Part shown: positions 24,963-33,515 of the stretch, in pieces
How positions within the stretch are numbered: the first letter of the stretch is position 1
Layout: each line of letters begins with the position of its first letter
Assembly: GCA_963747335.1 (NCBI GenBank)
Contig: CAVVEV010000003.1
Span: 248,001-312,000, forward strand
Direction of reading: 5' to 3'
DNA from: Prado023 sp963747335
GTDB taxonomy: Bacteria; Actinomycetota; Actinomycetes; S36-B12; CAIYMF01
Length of the DNA stretch: 64,000 nucleotides
Program-made: the position numbers and the translations under genes
Notes under the pieces: model-generated
What the model was told of the DNA's origin: nothing
Seen by the model: the letters and a program-made list of their open reading frames with translations, nothing else
Database searches by the model: none

Positions 24963-26408
24963 TCAGCTCGTGATCTCGTCGCCGAACGCGACGACCGCCT
25001 CGATGAAGTCGTCGACGTGCGCCGTGGTCGTGCGGGCGTTGATGAAGCAGGGCCGCAGCACGAAACTGCCGTCGACGAACGTCGAGCTCACGACCATCGA
25101 CGTCTCACGGACCAGGCGACGCAGGATCCGGGAGTTCACCGCGTCCCAGTCCCGATCGGCGTCGGTCCGGTAGCGGAACCCACAGATCGAGAGCACCGGC
25201 TCGGCGAGAACCTCCAGCCGCGGGTGCTCGTGAGCGCGGGCGGACACATGTCGGGCGAAGTCGTTGTCGGTGACGATCCGGGCGCGCACCCCCTCCACCC
25301 CGAGCTCGCGCAGGATCGCCCACACCATCACCCCGCGCGGGGGAGCTGACAGCTCGACCCCGAAGTCGAAGTAGGGGATACCCATGCTGTCCAAGCTGGA
25401 CTGGACGTCGTCGGCGGAGAAGGCGCCCTCGAGGTAGTCGGCCGGCTCCTGGGTGAATGCGCGGTGCAGGATCGCGCGGTCACGCACGAAGGTGGCGGCC
25501 ACCCCCACGGGGGCCCCGAGCCACTTGTGCGGGTCGGTGATGGCCGAGTCGGCCAGCTCGAGTCCGTCGTACAGGGCAGCCACGCGATCATCGAGTATGC
25601 CGGGCAGCCCGTAGGCGCCGTCGACGTGGAACCACGCCCCGTGGGCATGGGCCAGGTCGCCTGCTCCCCGCAGGGGGTCGATCGCTCCGGTGTTGGTGGT
25701 CCCTGCGGCCGCGACGACGGCCACCGGGAGGATCCCGGCCTGCGTGTCGCGGTCCAACGCTGCCGCCAGCGCACCGAGATCCATCCTCCGGTGGGCGTCC
25801 ACGGGGATCGACCGCACCGACGCGCGGCCGATGCCCAGGACTCCCGCTGCCCGTTGGACCGTGTGGTGGGCCTGGGTGGAGGTGTAGATGCCGAGCCGGC
25901 GTCCGTCGAGGCCCAAGTCCGAGGCATCGTGTCCCAACTGCTCCAGGGCATGCTGACGTGCGGCTCCGAGCGCGACGAGGTTGGCCGTGGACCCACCGCT
26001 GGAGTAGACGCCCCGCATGTGTGGGCCGAGACCGCAGAGGGCGCCCAGCCACTCCAGCGAGAGCTCCTCGACCTGGTGGAAGGCCGACACGAGGTTGCGC
26101 TGCGGGGCGGCCGCCATCGCCCCGGCGGCCACGGCACAGGGGACAGTCGTCGGCCCGGTGGTGATCCACCCCCACGAGGTCGGGGAGGTCAGGCGCTGTC
26201 CGTGGGCCACGATGAGGCGCACGTACTCCTCGAGGGTCGCATCGGCACCGATCCCGCGTTCGGGAACCGGTCCGGACAGCAGGGACTGCCAGTCGACGTC
26301 GGAGGACAGCGCATCGGGCATGCCGGAGGCGAGCCAGTCGTCGACCGCTCGACCGACGGTGGACAGGTGCCCTGCGAAGTTGCCCACCTCGGGGTGATGG
26401 ATCGACAT
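24963..26408 (-). CDS. PLP-dependent decarboxylase (aromatic amino acid / glutamate decarboxylase family)
   Basis: 481 residues, group II decarboxylase. The cofactor lysine is in ITDPHKWLGAPVG. Also present are VYSSGGSTANLVALGAAR (phosphate-binding), the stacking His in STQAHHTVQRAAGVLGIG, and the Asp of FHVDGAYGLPG. These enzymes decarboxylate amino acids to amines in the cytoplasm. The branch is nearest to aromatic-L-amino-acid decarboxylases, but a role on Glu, Asp or another acid cannot be excluded. It is transcribed alone: padR downstream has its own promoter. TAGCGT 8 nt before the ATG suggests a leaderless mRNA. Confidence 0.9.
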   Translation of the reverse strand: MSIHHPEVGNFAGHLSTVGRAVDDWLASGMPDALSSDVDWQSLLSGPVPERGIGADATLEEYVRLIVAHGQRLTSPTSWGWITTGPTTVPCAVAAGAMAAAPQRNLVSAFHQVEELSLEWLGALCGLGPHMRGVYSSGGSTANLVALGAARQHALEQLGHDASDLGLDGRRLGIYTSTQAHHTVQRAAGVLGIGRASVRSIPVDAHRRMDLGALAAALDRDTQAGILPVAVVAAAGTTNTGAIDPLRGAGDLAHAHGAWFHVDGAYGLPGILDDRVAALYDGLELADSAITDPHKWLGAPVGVAATFVRDRAILHRAFTQEPADYLEGAFSADDVQSSLDSMGIPYFDFGVELSAPPRGVMVWAILRELGVEGVRARIVTDNDFARHVSARAHEHPRLEVLAEPVLSICGFRYRTDADRDWDAVNSRILRRLVRETSMVVSSTFVDGSFVLRPCFINARTTTAHVDDFIEAVVAFGDEITS

Positions 26409-26416
26409 GCTCGGTC

Positions 26417-26422
26417 ACGCTA
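26417..26422 (-). promoter_or_regulatory. Putative -10 element, leaderless decarboxylase gene
   Basis: TAGCGT on the minus strand, 8 nt before the ATG at 26408. No ribosome binding site lies between. Confidence 0.42.
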
Positions 26423-26547
26423 CAGCCCTGCGTGTGGTGGTGCTGGCCGCAGGGGCGGTCGGCCCGAGGCGGTCCGCAGGGCAGCGCGCGGGCGGCGGGA
26501 GTTGCCGGGCTCCGGCGGGCACGAGCCACCGGCCCACGGCCAGCAGG

Positions 26548-28557
26548 TCAGGGCAGATCCGGGCCCGACCCGAGTCCCCGACCCACCGCCGCGAGGATGC
26601 GCTCGCCGTAGCGCTCGGCCTTGGCCGTACCGATCCCGGGGACGTCGAGCAGGTCCTGGGTGGTGCCCGGACGTCGGGTGGCGATCTCCCGCAGGGTCGC
26701 ATCGTGGAAGACCACGTAGGCCGGGACGCCCTGCTCGTCGGCGATCGACTTGCGCTCGGTGCGCAGGATCTCGAAGAGGTCGGCGTCCGGCCCGGTCAGG
26801 TCGATGGCGGCGGCGGGCGATGCGGCCCTGGACCCGGCCCGCCGCCGCCCCGCGCGTGCAGGCGGTCGCGCGGTGGTTCGACGCAGGTCCAGGCGGGCCT
26901 GACCCCGCAGGACCGGCTCTGCTGCGTCGGTGACGCGCAGGGCTCCGTACGCCTGGGAGTCGGACCGCAGCAGCCCCTGGGCCACGAGCTGGCGGGCAAC
27001 CCCGCGCCAGGCAGTGGCGTCGAGGTCGGCGCCGACCCCGAACGTGGGCAGCTCATCGTGGCCGAGCTCGACCATGCGAGGCGAGGACTTGCCCACCAGC
27101 AGGTCGATGATGTGCCCGGCGCCGAAGCGCTGGCCGGTGCGGATCACCCCGGACAGGAACTTCTGGGCGGCGACAGTGCCGTCCCACAGCTCCGGGGGAG
27201 TCATGCAGGTGTCGCAGTTGCCGCACGGCCCAGTGCGCTCCCCGAAGTAGTCCAGCAGGACCGCGCGTCGGCAGGTCGCCGCTTCGCAGTACCCGAGGAG
27301 GGCGTCGAGCTTCGCGGCCTCGACCCGCCGGACCTCCAGGGGTGCGTCCGAGGCGTCGATCCACGACTTCTGCAGAACGACATCGGCCAGGCCATAGGCC
27401 ATCCACGCCTGGGCGGGGTCTCCGTCACGGCCCGCCCGGCCGGTCTCCTGGTAGTACGCCTCGATGCTCTTGGGGAGGTCCAGGTGGGCGACGAACCGGA
27501 CGTCGGGCTTGTCGATCCCCATCCCGAAGGCGATCGTGGCGACCACGACGATCCCGTCCTCGCGCTGGAACCGGTCCTGGGTGGCACGACGCGCGGACTG
27601 ATCCAGCCCTGCGTGATAGGCCAGCGCCGTGATGCCCTGATCGGTCAACCAGGCCGCGGTCTGGTCGACCTTCTTGCGTGACGAGCAGTAGACGATCCCC
27701 GAGGAGCCGATCAGGCTGGGCCCGGGAACGTTGCCCGGCAGGACGTCACCGGAGAGGAAGTCGAGCAGCTGGTCGCGGGCGTTCTCCTTCTCCACCACCG
27801 TGTAGTGGATGTTCGGCCGGTCAAAGCTGGACAGGAACTCAGGGGCATCTCCGAGAGCCAGCCGCTGGCGGATCTCAGCCCGCGTGAGCATGTCGGCTGT
27901 GGCGGTCAGCGCAACTCGCGGGACGTCTGGGAACCGCTCTGCCAGCACGGACAGGCCCAGGTACTCGGGCCGGAAGTCATGGCCCCATTGGGACACGCAA
28001 TGCGCCTCGTCGATCGCGAAGAGCGCGATGCCGTGGGCGGAGTCGATCCGCTCGAGCTGGGCCAGGAACCCCCCGGTCACGAGGCGCTCGGGCGCAACGT
28101 AGAGGAGATCGAGCTCCCCGGAGGTCATGGCTCGGACGACCTCGGCGGCCCCAGCGGAATCCAGGCTCGAGTTCAGGAAGGCGGCACGCACACCGAGCAG
28201 CCGCATCGCATCGACCTGGTCCTGCATCAGTGCGATCAGGGGCGAGACGACCACGCCCAGGCCGGGCCGGACGATGGCCGGGACCTGGTAGCACACCGAC
28301 TTGCCCCCACCCGTGGGCATCAGCACGAGGGCGTCACCGCCGGAGACCACCTGGTCGATGATCTCGGCCTGTGCGCCCCGGAACTGGTCGTAGCCGAACA
28401 CCTCCCGCAGAACACGCAACGACTCGGTGCCGTTGCTGGCGGACGGATCGGACTGATCGGACCGGTTTGGCCCTTCAGACTGCTGATCGGCCGACCGCTG
28501 GTCGGAAGGCTCGGACTGATCGAAGGGATCGCCGAGGGTGGTGACCGGGTGTGTCAT
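26548..28557 (-). CDS. recQ: RecQ-type ATP-dependent DNA helicase
   Basis: 669 residues; 3'-5' helicase in recombination and fork repair. A 40-residue disordered N-terminus rich in Ser-Asp-Gln is followed by superfamily 2 motifs: LMPTGGGKSVCYQVPA (Walker A), IDEAHCVSQWGHDFRPEY (DEAH box and RecQ aromatic loop), SSRKKVDQTAAWL, VATIAFGMGIDKPDVR and YYQETGRAGRDG (motif VI). The RQC zinc site is seen as CEAATCRR...CGNCDTC. A winged helix follows, then a linker of Ala/Arg and a C-terminal HRDC domain (LFEILRTERKSIADEQGVPAYVVFHD). All domains are present. GGAG lies upstream of the ATG. Confidence 0.95.
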   Translation of the reverse strand: MTHPVTTLGDPFDQSEPSDQRSADQQSEGPNRSDQSDPSASNGTESLRVLREVFGYDQFRGAQAEIIDQVVSGGDALVLMPTGGGKSVCYQVPAIVRPGLGVVVSPLIALMQDQVDAMRLLGVRAAFLNSSLDSAGAAEVVRAMTSGELDLLYVAPERLVTGGFLAQLERIDSAHGIALFAIDEAHCVSQWGHDFRPEYLGLSVLAERFPDVPRVALTATADMLTRAEIRQRLALGDAPEFLSSFDRPNIHYTVVEKENARDQLLDFLSGDVLPGNVPGPSLIGSSGIVYCSSRKKVDQTAAWLTDQGITALAYHAGLDQSARRATQDRFQREDGIVVVATIAFGMGIDKPDVRFVAHLDLPKSIEAYYQETGRAGRDGDPAQAWMAYGLADVVLQKSWIDASDAPLEVRRVEAAKLDALLGYCEAATCRRAVLLDYFGERTGPCGNCDTCMTPPELWDGTVAAQKFLSGVIRTGQRFGAGHIIDLLVGKSSPRMVELGHDELPTFGVGADLDATAWRGVARQLVAQGLLRSDSQAYGALRVTDAAEPVLRGQARLDLRRTTARPPARAGRRRAGSRAASPAAAIDLTGPDADLFEILRTERKSIADEQGVPAYVVFHDATLREIATRRPGTTQDLLDVPGIGTAKAERYGERILAAVGRGLGSGPDLP

Positions 28558-28596
28558 CTCGCCATTCTCCCTGAAGCATCTCCGCGCTCATCCCGG

Positions 28597-30042
28597 TCAG
28601 GCGACGAGGGTGTGGTTGTTGTCGGGGTGGGTGGTTGCGGTGGCGCCTTGGGGGCTGGTCCATCGGAGTCCGGATCCGGGTGTGGGCTGGACTGTCCAGC
28701 CGGCTTCGTGTTTGAGGTTGTGGTGGCGTCTGCACAGGGCGTGGAGGTTTGCCGCGGACGTCGGACCGAGCGGGAACGGGATGAGGTGGTCGAGGTCGCA
28801 TTCGGTGGCGGGGACGGCGCAGCCGGGGAATCGGCAGGTTCCGTCGCGCAGGCGGACGTGTCGGTCGAGGGCGGCGGGTGGTCGGTAGGACAGGGTGCCG
28901 ACGTCGAGGACGGCCCCGGTGGTGCGGCAGGTCAGGATGTGGCGCCAGCGGGCGTCGCCGGCGGCCAGGCGACGGGCATCCTCTGCGGGGATGGCCCCGA
29001 ACCCGTTGATGACTGCGGGGGTGTCGGTGAGCCCGGCCAGGGAGTCGATGGGGATGGTGACGGTGATGACGGTGTCGACCCGGAGGCGGCGGGTGCAGCC
29101 GACCGGGCTGACCGAGCCGTTCGAGCCGACCGGACTGGCCTCGCTGGCTGAGCGGGTGCCGGGGCTGGCCGCTCCACAGGGGCGGGCGCGGCAGCTGTCG
29201 GCTGGTTGGAGGATGAGGTCGACCAGCGCGGCGGCGAGCCAGAGGTCCAGCGGTTCGCGGGGGTCGGTGCGGTCGTGGGTGGGGTCGCCGTTGCGGTCGG
29301 CGAGGGCGGTGGCCCGGATGACGGCGTAGGCGTGTTCGGCGTCCTGGCTGGCCAGTCGTGCGGTGAGGTCGGCGGTGCCGTCGCCACGGTGGGTCACCCA
29401 GACGCCGCGTTCGGCCAGGCCCCGGGCGCGGGCCCGGGGCCGGTCGGGGCAGCCCAGGGCCCGCAGTCGGCGGTGCAGGTGCAGGTCCAGGCGGCGGGCG
29501 GTGTGGTCCTGGGCGTAGGCCAGCCCGTCGGCCAGCAGGGTGGCGCAGTCCGTGTGGTAGTCCTGTCGCGGTATCCCGTCGGGGTCGGTTGGGGGGATCT
29601 CGTAGAGGGCGTGCGCCAGGATCCGGGCCCGGGTCAGGTCCAGGTCCCCGCGGCACAGGGCGGCCCATACCAGGGGTTGGTGGCGCAGCGTCTCGGCGGT
29701 GGCGCGGGTGTGTGCCGCGGACCAGCGGGACACGACCAGGGCGCAGGACACCTCGTCGAGGACCTGGTCCGACCCGGCGCCGCCGGGGGTCTCGTCGGCG
29801 ACCGCGGCCACGCACGCCGCGCGCAGGGCAGCGACTTGGCGGGACAGGTGCTCCACAGCCTGCAGGGACAGCATCGCCGGACCGAACACGGCCAGGTCGA
29901 GGTCCCGTTCTGACCTGGGCGCACCGGGTCCGGGGTCCGGGGGTCGTGCTCGGATCAGCGCCACCAACTCGTCGACGCCCAACTCCGCGGCATCGATCGC
30001 TTGGCCGCGGTGATCGCGCACGCTCAGCACCACGTCAAGCAC
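28597..30042 (-). CDS. DUF222 / HNH endonuclease domain protein
   Basis: 481 residues. The N-terminal 300 residues are a DUF222 domain (helical; LSRQVAALRAACVAAVADE, TRARILAHAL, ADGLAYAQDHTARRLDLHLHR). The C-terminus holds the HNH nuclease: CRFPGCAVPATECDLDHLIPF, then NLHALCRRHHNLKHEAGW, with two CxxC-like zinc pairs and the catalytic His. Copies are numerous in actinobacterial genomes and their function is not established. A GTG at 30042 with GGAGGGGAGGGG directly upstream is chosen over an ATG at 30120, whose first 26 codons look like leader. A Ser/Thr/Gly-rich linker of about 30 residues separates the two domains. Confidence 0.88.
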   Translation of the reverse strand: MLDVVLSVRDHRGQAIDAAELGVDELVALIRARPPDPGPGAPRSERDLDLAVFGPAMLSLQAVEHLSRQVAALRAACVAAVADETPGGAGSDQVLDEVSCALVVSRWSAAHTRATAETLRHQPLVWAALCRGDLDLTRARILAHALYEIPPTDPDGIPRQDYHTDCATLLADGLAYAQDHTARRLDLHLHRRLRALGCPDRPRARARGLAERGVWVTHRGDGTADLTARLASQDAEHAYAVIRATALADRNGDPTHDRTDPREPLDLWLAAALVDLILQPADSCRARPCGAASPGTRSASEASPVGSNGSVSPVGCTRRLRVDTVITVTIPIDSLAGLTDTPAVINGFGAIPAEDARRLAAGDARWRHILTCRTTGAVLDVGTLSYRPPAALDRHVRLRDGTCRFPGCAVPATECDLDHLIPFPLGPTSAANLHALCRRHHNLKHEAGWTVQPTPGSGLRWTSPQGATATTHPDNNHTLVA

Positions 30043-30254
30043 GACCCCTCCCCTCCCGCTCGTACTGGTGTTCGATTCGATGCAAGAACCGTACCCCACC
30101 CCACCGACAACGCCAGGCATCCCACGACCGACCTGCGGACAACCGATGAGACGGCCGGTTCACCCGACCGCCTGTCGCTGCAGCCCGCGCCGACCGGCCC
30201 GAACCCGTCGACCTCCGACCCACCGGGTGTCACCCTGTGGCCGCCCTCCCTGAG

Positions 30255-30260
30255 TACGCT
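30255..30260 (+). promoter_or_regulatory. Putative -10 element upstream of the SDH-like gene
   Basis: TACGCT lies 9 nt before the ATG at 30270, with no ribosome binding site between. The 30043-30254 region between it and the HNH gene shows no other clear feature. Confidence 0.38.
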
Positions 30261-30269
30261 CTGTCAGCA

Positions 30270-31094
30270 ATGGACACGACCGCGATCACCAAGGACACGC
30301 AGCTGTGCGTCTCGCTGTCCGGGAAGCCCAGCAACCTCGGCACCCGGTTCCACAACCACCTGTACGCCGAGTTGGGCCTGGACTACCTGTACAAGGCGTT
30401 CACCACCTCGGACCTCCCCTCGGCCGTGGCCGGGATCAGGGCTCTTGGGATCCGCGGGTGCGGGGTCTCGATGCCGTTCAAGGAGGACGTGATCGCGCTT
30501 GTCGACTCCATGGACGACTCCGCGACGGCCATCTCGTCGGTCAACACGATCGTCAACACCGATGGGCACCTGCGGGCGTACAACACCGACTACGTCGCAG
30601 TAGTCAGGTTGTTGGAGGCCCACCACGTCGACCCCGACTCGCCCTTCGCGGTCCTGGGAAGCGGCGGCATGGCGCGTGCTGTGGTGGCTGCCCTGCGGGA
30701 CTCGGGCTTCGGCGTGGGGGTCGTGGTGGCGCGCAACGAGGGCACCGGCCGCCCGTTGGCTGCGGAGTACGGATACCCGTGGCGTGCGACCGTCGGACCC
30801 GACCGCCCTGCCCTGGTCATCAACGCCACCCCGGTCGGCATGGCGGGCGGACCAGCAGCCGATGACCTGCCCGTCGAGCGGGCCGTGGTCGATGCCGCCC
30901 GGACAGTGTTCGAGGTCGTCGCCATGCCGATCGAGACCCCGCTCGTGCGTCGAGCACGCGATCGTGGCGCGACGGTGATCACCGGCGGGGAGGTCCAGGC
31001 CCTGCAGGCCGAGGAGCAGTTCGTCCTCTACACCGGGATCAGGCCGACCGAGGAGCAGTTGGCGCGCGCCGCGGCGTTCTCCCGCGCCGGGTAG
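30270..31094 (+). CDS. Shikimate dehydrogenase-like oxidoreductase (HI0607/SdhL type)
   Basis: 274 residues with the AroE two-domain fold. The N-terminal segment reads LSGKPSNLGTRFHNHLY, then YKAFTTSDLPSAVAGIRALGIRGCGVSMPFK with the catalytic Lys, and AYNTDYVA with the catalytic Asp. The NADP-binding glycine loop is VLGSGGMARAVVAAL, followed by VARNEGTG. The canonical HSxSP shikimate-carboxylate motif of AroE is replaced by SNLGTRF. That pattern is the one I recall for HI0607, a structurally characterised paralogue with weak shikimate activity. No aro gene is adjacent, so this is unlikely to be the main AroE. Start at ATG 30270. Confidence 0.85.
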   Translation: MDTTAITKDTQLCVSLSGKPSNLGTRFHNHLYAELGLDYLYKAFTTSDLPSAVAGIRALGIRGCGVSMPFKEDVIALVDSMDDSATAISSVNTIVNTDGHLRAYNTDYVAVVRLLEAHHVDPDSPFAVLGSGGMARAVVAALRDSGFGVGVVVARNEGTGRPLAAEYGYPWRATVGPDRPALVINATPVGMAGGPAADDLPVERAVVDAARTVFEVVAMPIETPLVRRARDRGATVITGGEVQALQAEEQFVLYTGIRPTEEQLARAAAFSRAG

Positions 31095-31097
31095 CGA

Positions 31098-31880
31098 CTA
31101 ATCGGGGCTCGGGGGGAAGTGGCCGAGGAAGAACATGGCGCCCATCGGGTCCAGGACCCCACCGAAGCGGCCCGGGCCCATGTCCATGCCGGGCAGGAAC
31201 ACTGTCCCGCCCAGCGACTCGGCCAGCGCCAATGAGGTGTCGCAGTCCTCGACAGCGAAGTAGACCGCCCAGAAGCTCGGGGCTTCCTCGGGGACTCCCG
31301 GGGGCATCGGCATGGCCCCGCAGTTCATCCGCGGCTCGGCGTCGGGCACGGGCGTGGACGCCATCATGTAGCCGGAATCGGGACCCGGCGCCCAGAGCCA
31401 CCCGAAGACCTCGGCGTAGAAGGGCATCGCGGAGTCGATGTCGCGGGTCTGCAGCTCGTTCCACGTCAGCGATCCAGGTGCGTTGAACAGCTCCGCGCCC
31501 TGGTGCTCCATCGGCTGCCACACACCCACCACGGCACCCGAGGGATCCGCCACCATCGCCATCCGCCCCTGGTTCATGATCGTCATCGGTGGGGCGATCA
31601 CGTGACCGCCCGCCGCCGAGGACGCGGCCACGATCGCGTCGGCGTCCTCAACGATCACGTACGAGCTCCACACCACGGGCATCTCCGGGCCGCCTGGGGC
31701 CATCGGACCCATGCCCGCGACGAGCTGGCCGTCCTTGGAGAACTGGGTGTAGGCGTAGTCCGGACCCATAGGCAGATCCTCGCTGGTCCAGCCGAACAAC
31801 CCGCCGTAGAACGCCTTCGCGGCCGGGACATCGGTAGTCATGAGATCGATCCATCCGAACAGCCCGTGGGGAAGCTCCAT
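31098..31880 (-). CDS. VOC family protein with two glyoxalase/bleomycin-resistance-like domains
   Basis: 260 residues made of two tandem VOC modules. The first begins GLFGWIDLMTTDVPAAKAFYGGLFGW and ends MVADPSGAVVGVWQP. The second begins LTWNELQTRDIDSAMPFYAEVFGW and ends VLDPMGAMFFLGHF. Each AFY/PFY helix and the D-P-x-G-A strand are typical. Many actinobacterial two-module relatives are annotated as glyoxalase-like hydroxylases without known substrate. Unusually rich in Met. Its 3' end is 3 bases from the convergent SDH-like gene. Confidence 0.87.
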   Translation of the reverse strand: MELPHGLFGWIDLMTTDVPAAKAFYGGLFGWTSEDLPMGPDYAYTQFSKDGQLVAGMGPMAPGGPEMPVVWSSYVIVEDADAIVAASSAAGGHVIAPPMTIMNQGRMAMVADPSGAVVGVWQPMEHQGAELFNAPGSLTWNELQTRDIDSAMPFYAEVFGWLWAPGPDSGYMMASTPVPDAEPRMNCGAMPMPPGVPEEAPSFWAVYFAVEDCDTSLALAESLGGTVFLPGMDMGPGRFGGVLDPMGAMFFLGHFPPSPD

Positions 31881-31886
31881 GTCGGC

Positions 31887-31892
31887 ACGCTA
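31887..31892 (-). promoter_or_regulatory. Putative -10 element, leaderless VOC gene
   Basis: TAGCGT on the minus strand, 6 nt before the ATG at 31880. No Shine-Dalgarno is present. Confidence 0.5.
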
Positions 31893-32003
31893 GTGATCCA
31901 CCGAGGAGAAATCGATACCCAGGGGGGTCTTCTCTCGGGACTTGGGATGTGGTTAGCCTTCCCTCATCCGGGTGAGGGGTCCCGGGTAGTTCTGGGAGCC
32001 ATC

Positions 32004-32207
32004 ATGGCGCTGTTGACCCTGTCGCTGGCTGGGGCCGGGCTTGCCGCATCCACGCTGCTGATCGCAGGCTCCTCACGGGTCGGACCCGCGGAGGTCGGCC
32101 CTGATGCGATCGTGTGCGAGAACCTCGAGTACGGCTACCAGCGCACCCTGCCCGCGGGGTCCCATTGCTCGCCGCGGACCGAGGTCGAGATCACCCCTGC
32201 CCCGTGA
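32004..32207 (+). CDS. Small secreted or membrane-anchored protein
   Basis: 67 residues. MALLTLSLAGAGLAASTLLIAGSSRVG forms a single hydrophobic helix that could be a signal anchor. The remainder (GPDAIVCENLEYGYQRTLPAGSHC) has two Cys that could pair outside the cell. GGGAG lies 6 nt before the ATG at 32004. A longer reading from the ATG at 31947 would lack a ribosome binding site. A TAGCCT at 31954-31959 could be the -10 box. No family recognised. Confidence 0.5.
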   Translation: MALLTLSLAGAGLAASTLLIAGSSRVGPAEVGPDAIVCENLEYGYQRTLPAGSHCSPRTEVEITPAP

Positions 32208-32222
32208 GCCGCGGACCCTGTC

Positions 32223-32435
32223 TCAGCCAGCGGGGTGCAGGCTCATCGGGCCGTAGACGAGCCTGCCGTCCTCGAACAGGCTGACGGAGTCGATGCCGTC
32301 GGCGAGCAGGTCGCGCCACACCTCGCCCACCCACGTCTCGGCGTCGGCCTGCGTGGGGAAGCCGTCGGCGGGCTGGACAGCGGACTCAGGGATGGGTGCT
32401 CCCTGGAGGGACTGGTACTGCCATGTCCAACTCAT
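32223..32435 (-). CDS. Small conserved actinobacterial protein (SWTWQYQ type)
   Basis: 70 residues beginning SWTWQYQ and containing FPTQADAETWVGEVWRDLLADGIDSVSL and YGPMSLHPA. I recognise this compact protein as widespread in actinobacteria, but no function is known to me. The pattern FPTQxDAExWxGExWRxLLxxG is its hallmark. GAGAGG lies about 9 nt before the ATG at 32435. It lies 23 bases after the aldo/keto reductase stop in the same direction, so it is probably cotranscribed with it. Confidence 0.78.
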   Translation of the reverse strand: MSWTWQYQSLQGAPIPESAVQPADGFPTQADAETWVGEVWRDLLADGIDSVSLFEDGRLVYGPMSLHPAG

Positions 32436-32458
32436 GTCAAGGCCTCTCGGGTCCGTCG

Positions 32459-33457
32459 TCAGGGTCGCTCGGCGGGGGACTCGGTCCGGGCAGGATCGCG
32501 CACGATCGCCTCGCCCAGCACCTCGTCGATCGCAGCACGCAGGTCGGCGTCGAGGACGACCCCGCTGGCGCGCACCGAGTCGGCGAGCTGCTCGGGACGC
32601 GAGGCTCCCACGATGGCGGCCGACACGTTCGAGTTGCCCAGGACCCACGCCACGGCCATCTGGGCCATCGTGAGGCCGGCCGCGTCAGCAAGCGGGCGCA
32701 GCTCCTGCACCCGGGTGAGGACGTCGTCGCGCAACCACCGCGAGACGAATCCGGACCCAGTGGGATCGGTGGCCCGGGAACCCTCAGGCACCGGCTGGCC
32801 CGGGAGGTACTTGCCGGTCAGGATGCCCTGGGCCATGGGGGACCAGACCACCTGGCCGATCCCGGCAGACTCGCACTCAGGCACCACCTCGGCCTCGATG
32901 ACCCGCCAGAGCATCGAGTACTGCGGCTGGTTGGACACGATCCGGTCCAGCCCCAGCTGCTCGGCGATCTCGAGTGCGGCCCGGATCTCCTCCGCGCGCC
33001 ACTCCGAGACCCCGACGTAGAGGACCTTGCCCGTCCGGACGAGGTCGTCGAAGGCCCGCAGCGTCTCCTCGAGCGGCGTGTGGTGGTCGAAGCGATGGGC
33101 CTGATAGACGTCGATGTGGTCGGTCTGCAGCCGGCGCAGCGAGCCCTCGCAGGACTCCATGATGTGCTTGCGCGACAGCCCACGGTCGTTGTGGCCCGGA
33201 CCGGTCGGCCAGTACACCTTCGTGAGGATCTCCAGGCCCTCCCGACGCTGACCGGCCAGGGCTCGCCCGAGCACGGCCTCGGCCCCGGTCTGCGCGTACA
33301 CGTCGGCGGTGTCGAACGTGGTGATCCCGGCGTCCAGAGCAGCGTGGACACAGGCCACCGCGTCGTCCTCAGCCACCTGTGACGCATGCGTCAACCAGTT
33401 GCCGTAGGCGATCTCGCTGACCCACAGTCCACTTGCTCCCAGCCGTCGATGCTCCAT
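32459..33457 (-). CDS. Aldo/keto reductase (Kv-beta-like branch)
   Basis: 332 residues, beginning EHRRLGASGLWVSEIAYGNW. The tetrad is seen in FDTADVYAQTG (Asp, Tyr), LTKVYW (Lys) and YQAHRFDHHTP (His). The ending (GASRPEQLADSVRASGV) and the YSMLWR segment match the branch that includes potassium-channel beta subunits and YghZ-like methylglyoxal reductases. The ATG at 33457 is preferred to further upstream codons because homology begins there and a TAGGGT element sits 7 nt before it. The small SWTWQYQ gene follows. Confidence 0.9.
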   Translation of the reverse strand: MEHRRLGASGLWVSEIAYGNWLTHASQVAEDDAVACVHAALDAGITTFDTADVYAQTGAEAVLGRALAGQRREGLEILTKVYWPTGPGHNDRGLSRKHIMESCEGSLRRLQTDHIDVYQAHRFDHHTPLEETLRAFDDLVRTGKVLYVGVSEWRAEEIRAALEIAEQLGLDRIVSNQPQYSMLWRVIEAEVVPECESAGIGQVVWSPMAQGILTGKYLPGQPVPEGSRATDPTGSGFVSRWLRDDVLTRVQELRPLADAAGLTMAQMAVAWVLGNSNVSAAIVGASRPEQLADSVRASGVVLDADLRAAIDEVLGEAIVRDPARTESPAERP

Positions 33458-33464
33458 GAAGCCG

Positions 33465-33470
33465 ACCCTA
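33465..33470 (-). promoter_or_regulatory. Putative -10 element, leaderless aldo/keto reductase gene
   Basis: TAGGGT on the minus strand, 7 nt before the ATG at 33457. It supports that start over longer readings. Confidence 0.48.
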
Positions 33471-33515
33471 GAGCACCTGCCTGACAGCGGCCACCGGCGC
33501 GGGGGCCACCGGCGA

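Noticed and set aside
28440..28530. Repetitive GGACTGATCGGACC-like bases at the start of recQ as a mobile repeat
   Set aside because: They encode a Ser/Asp/Gln-rich disordered N-terminus; copies are irregular and confined to the gene.
30043..30120. Upstream start (ATG 30120) for the DUF222-HNH gene
   Set aside because: The GTG at 30042 has a very strong purine-rich ribosome binding site and the extra 26 residues look like untranslated leader.
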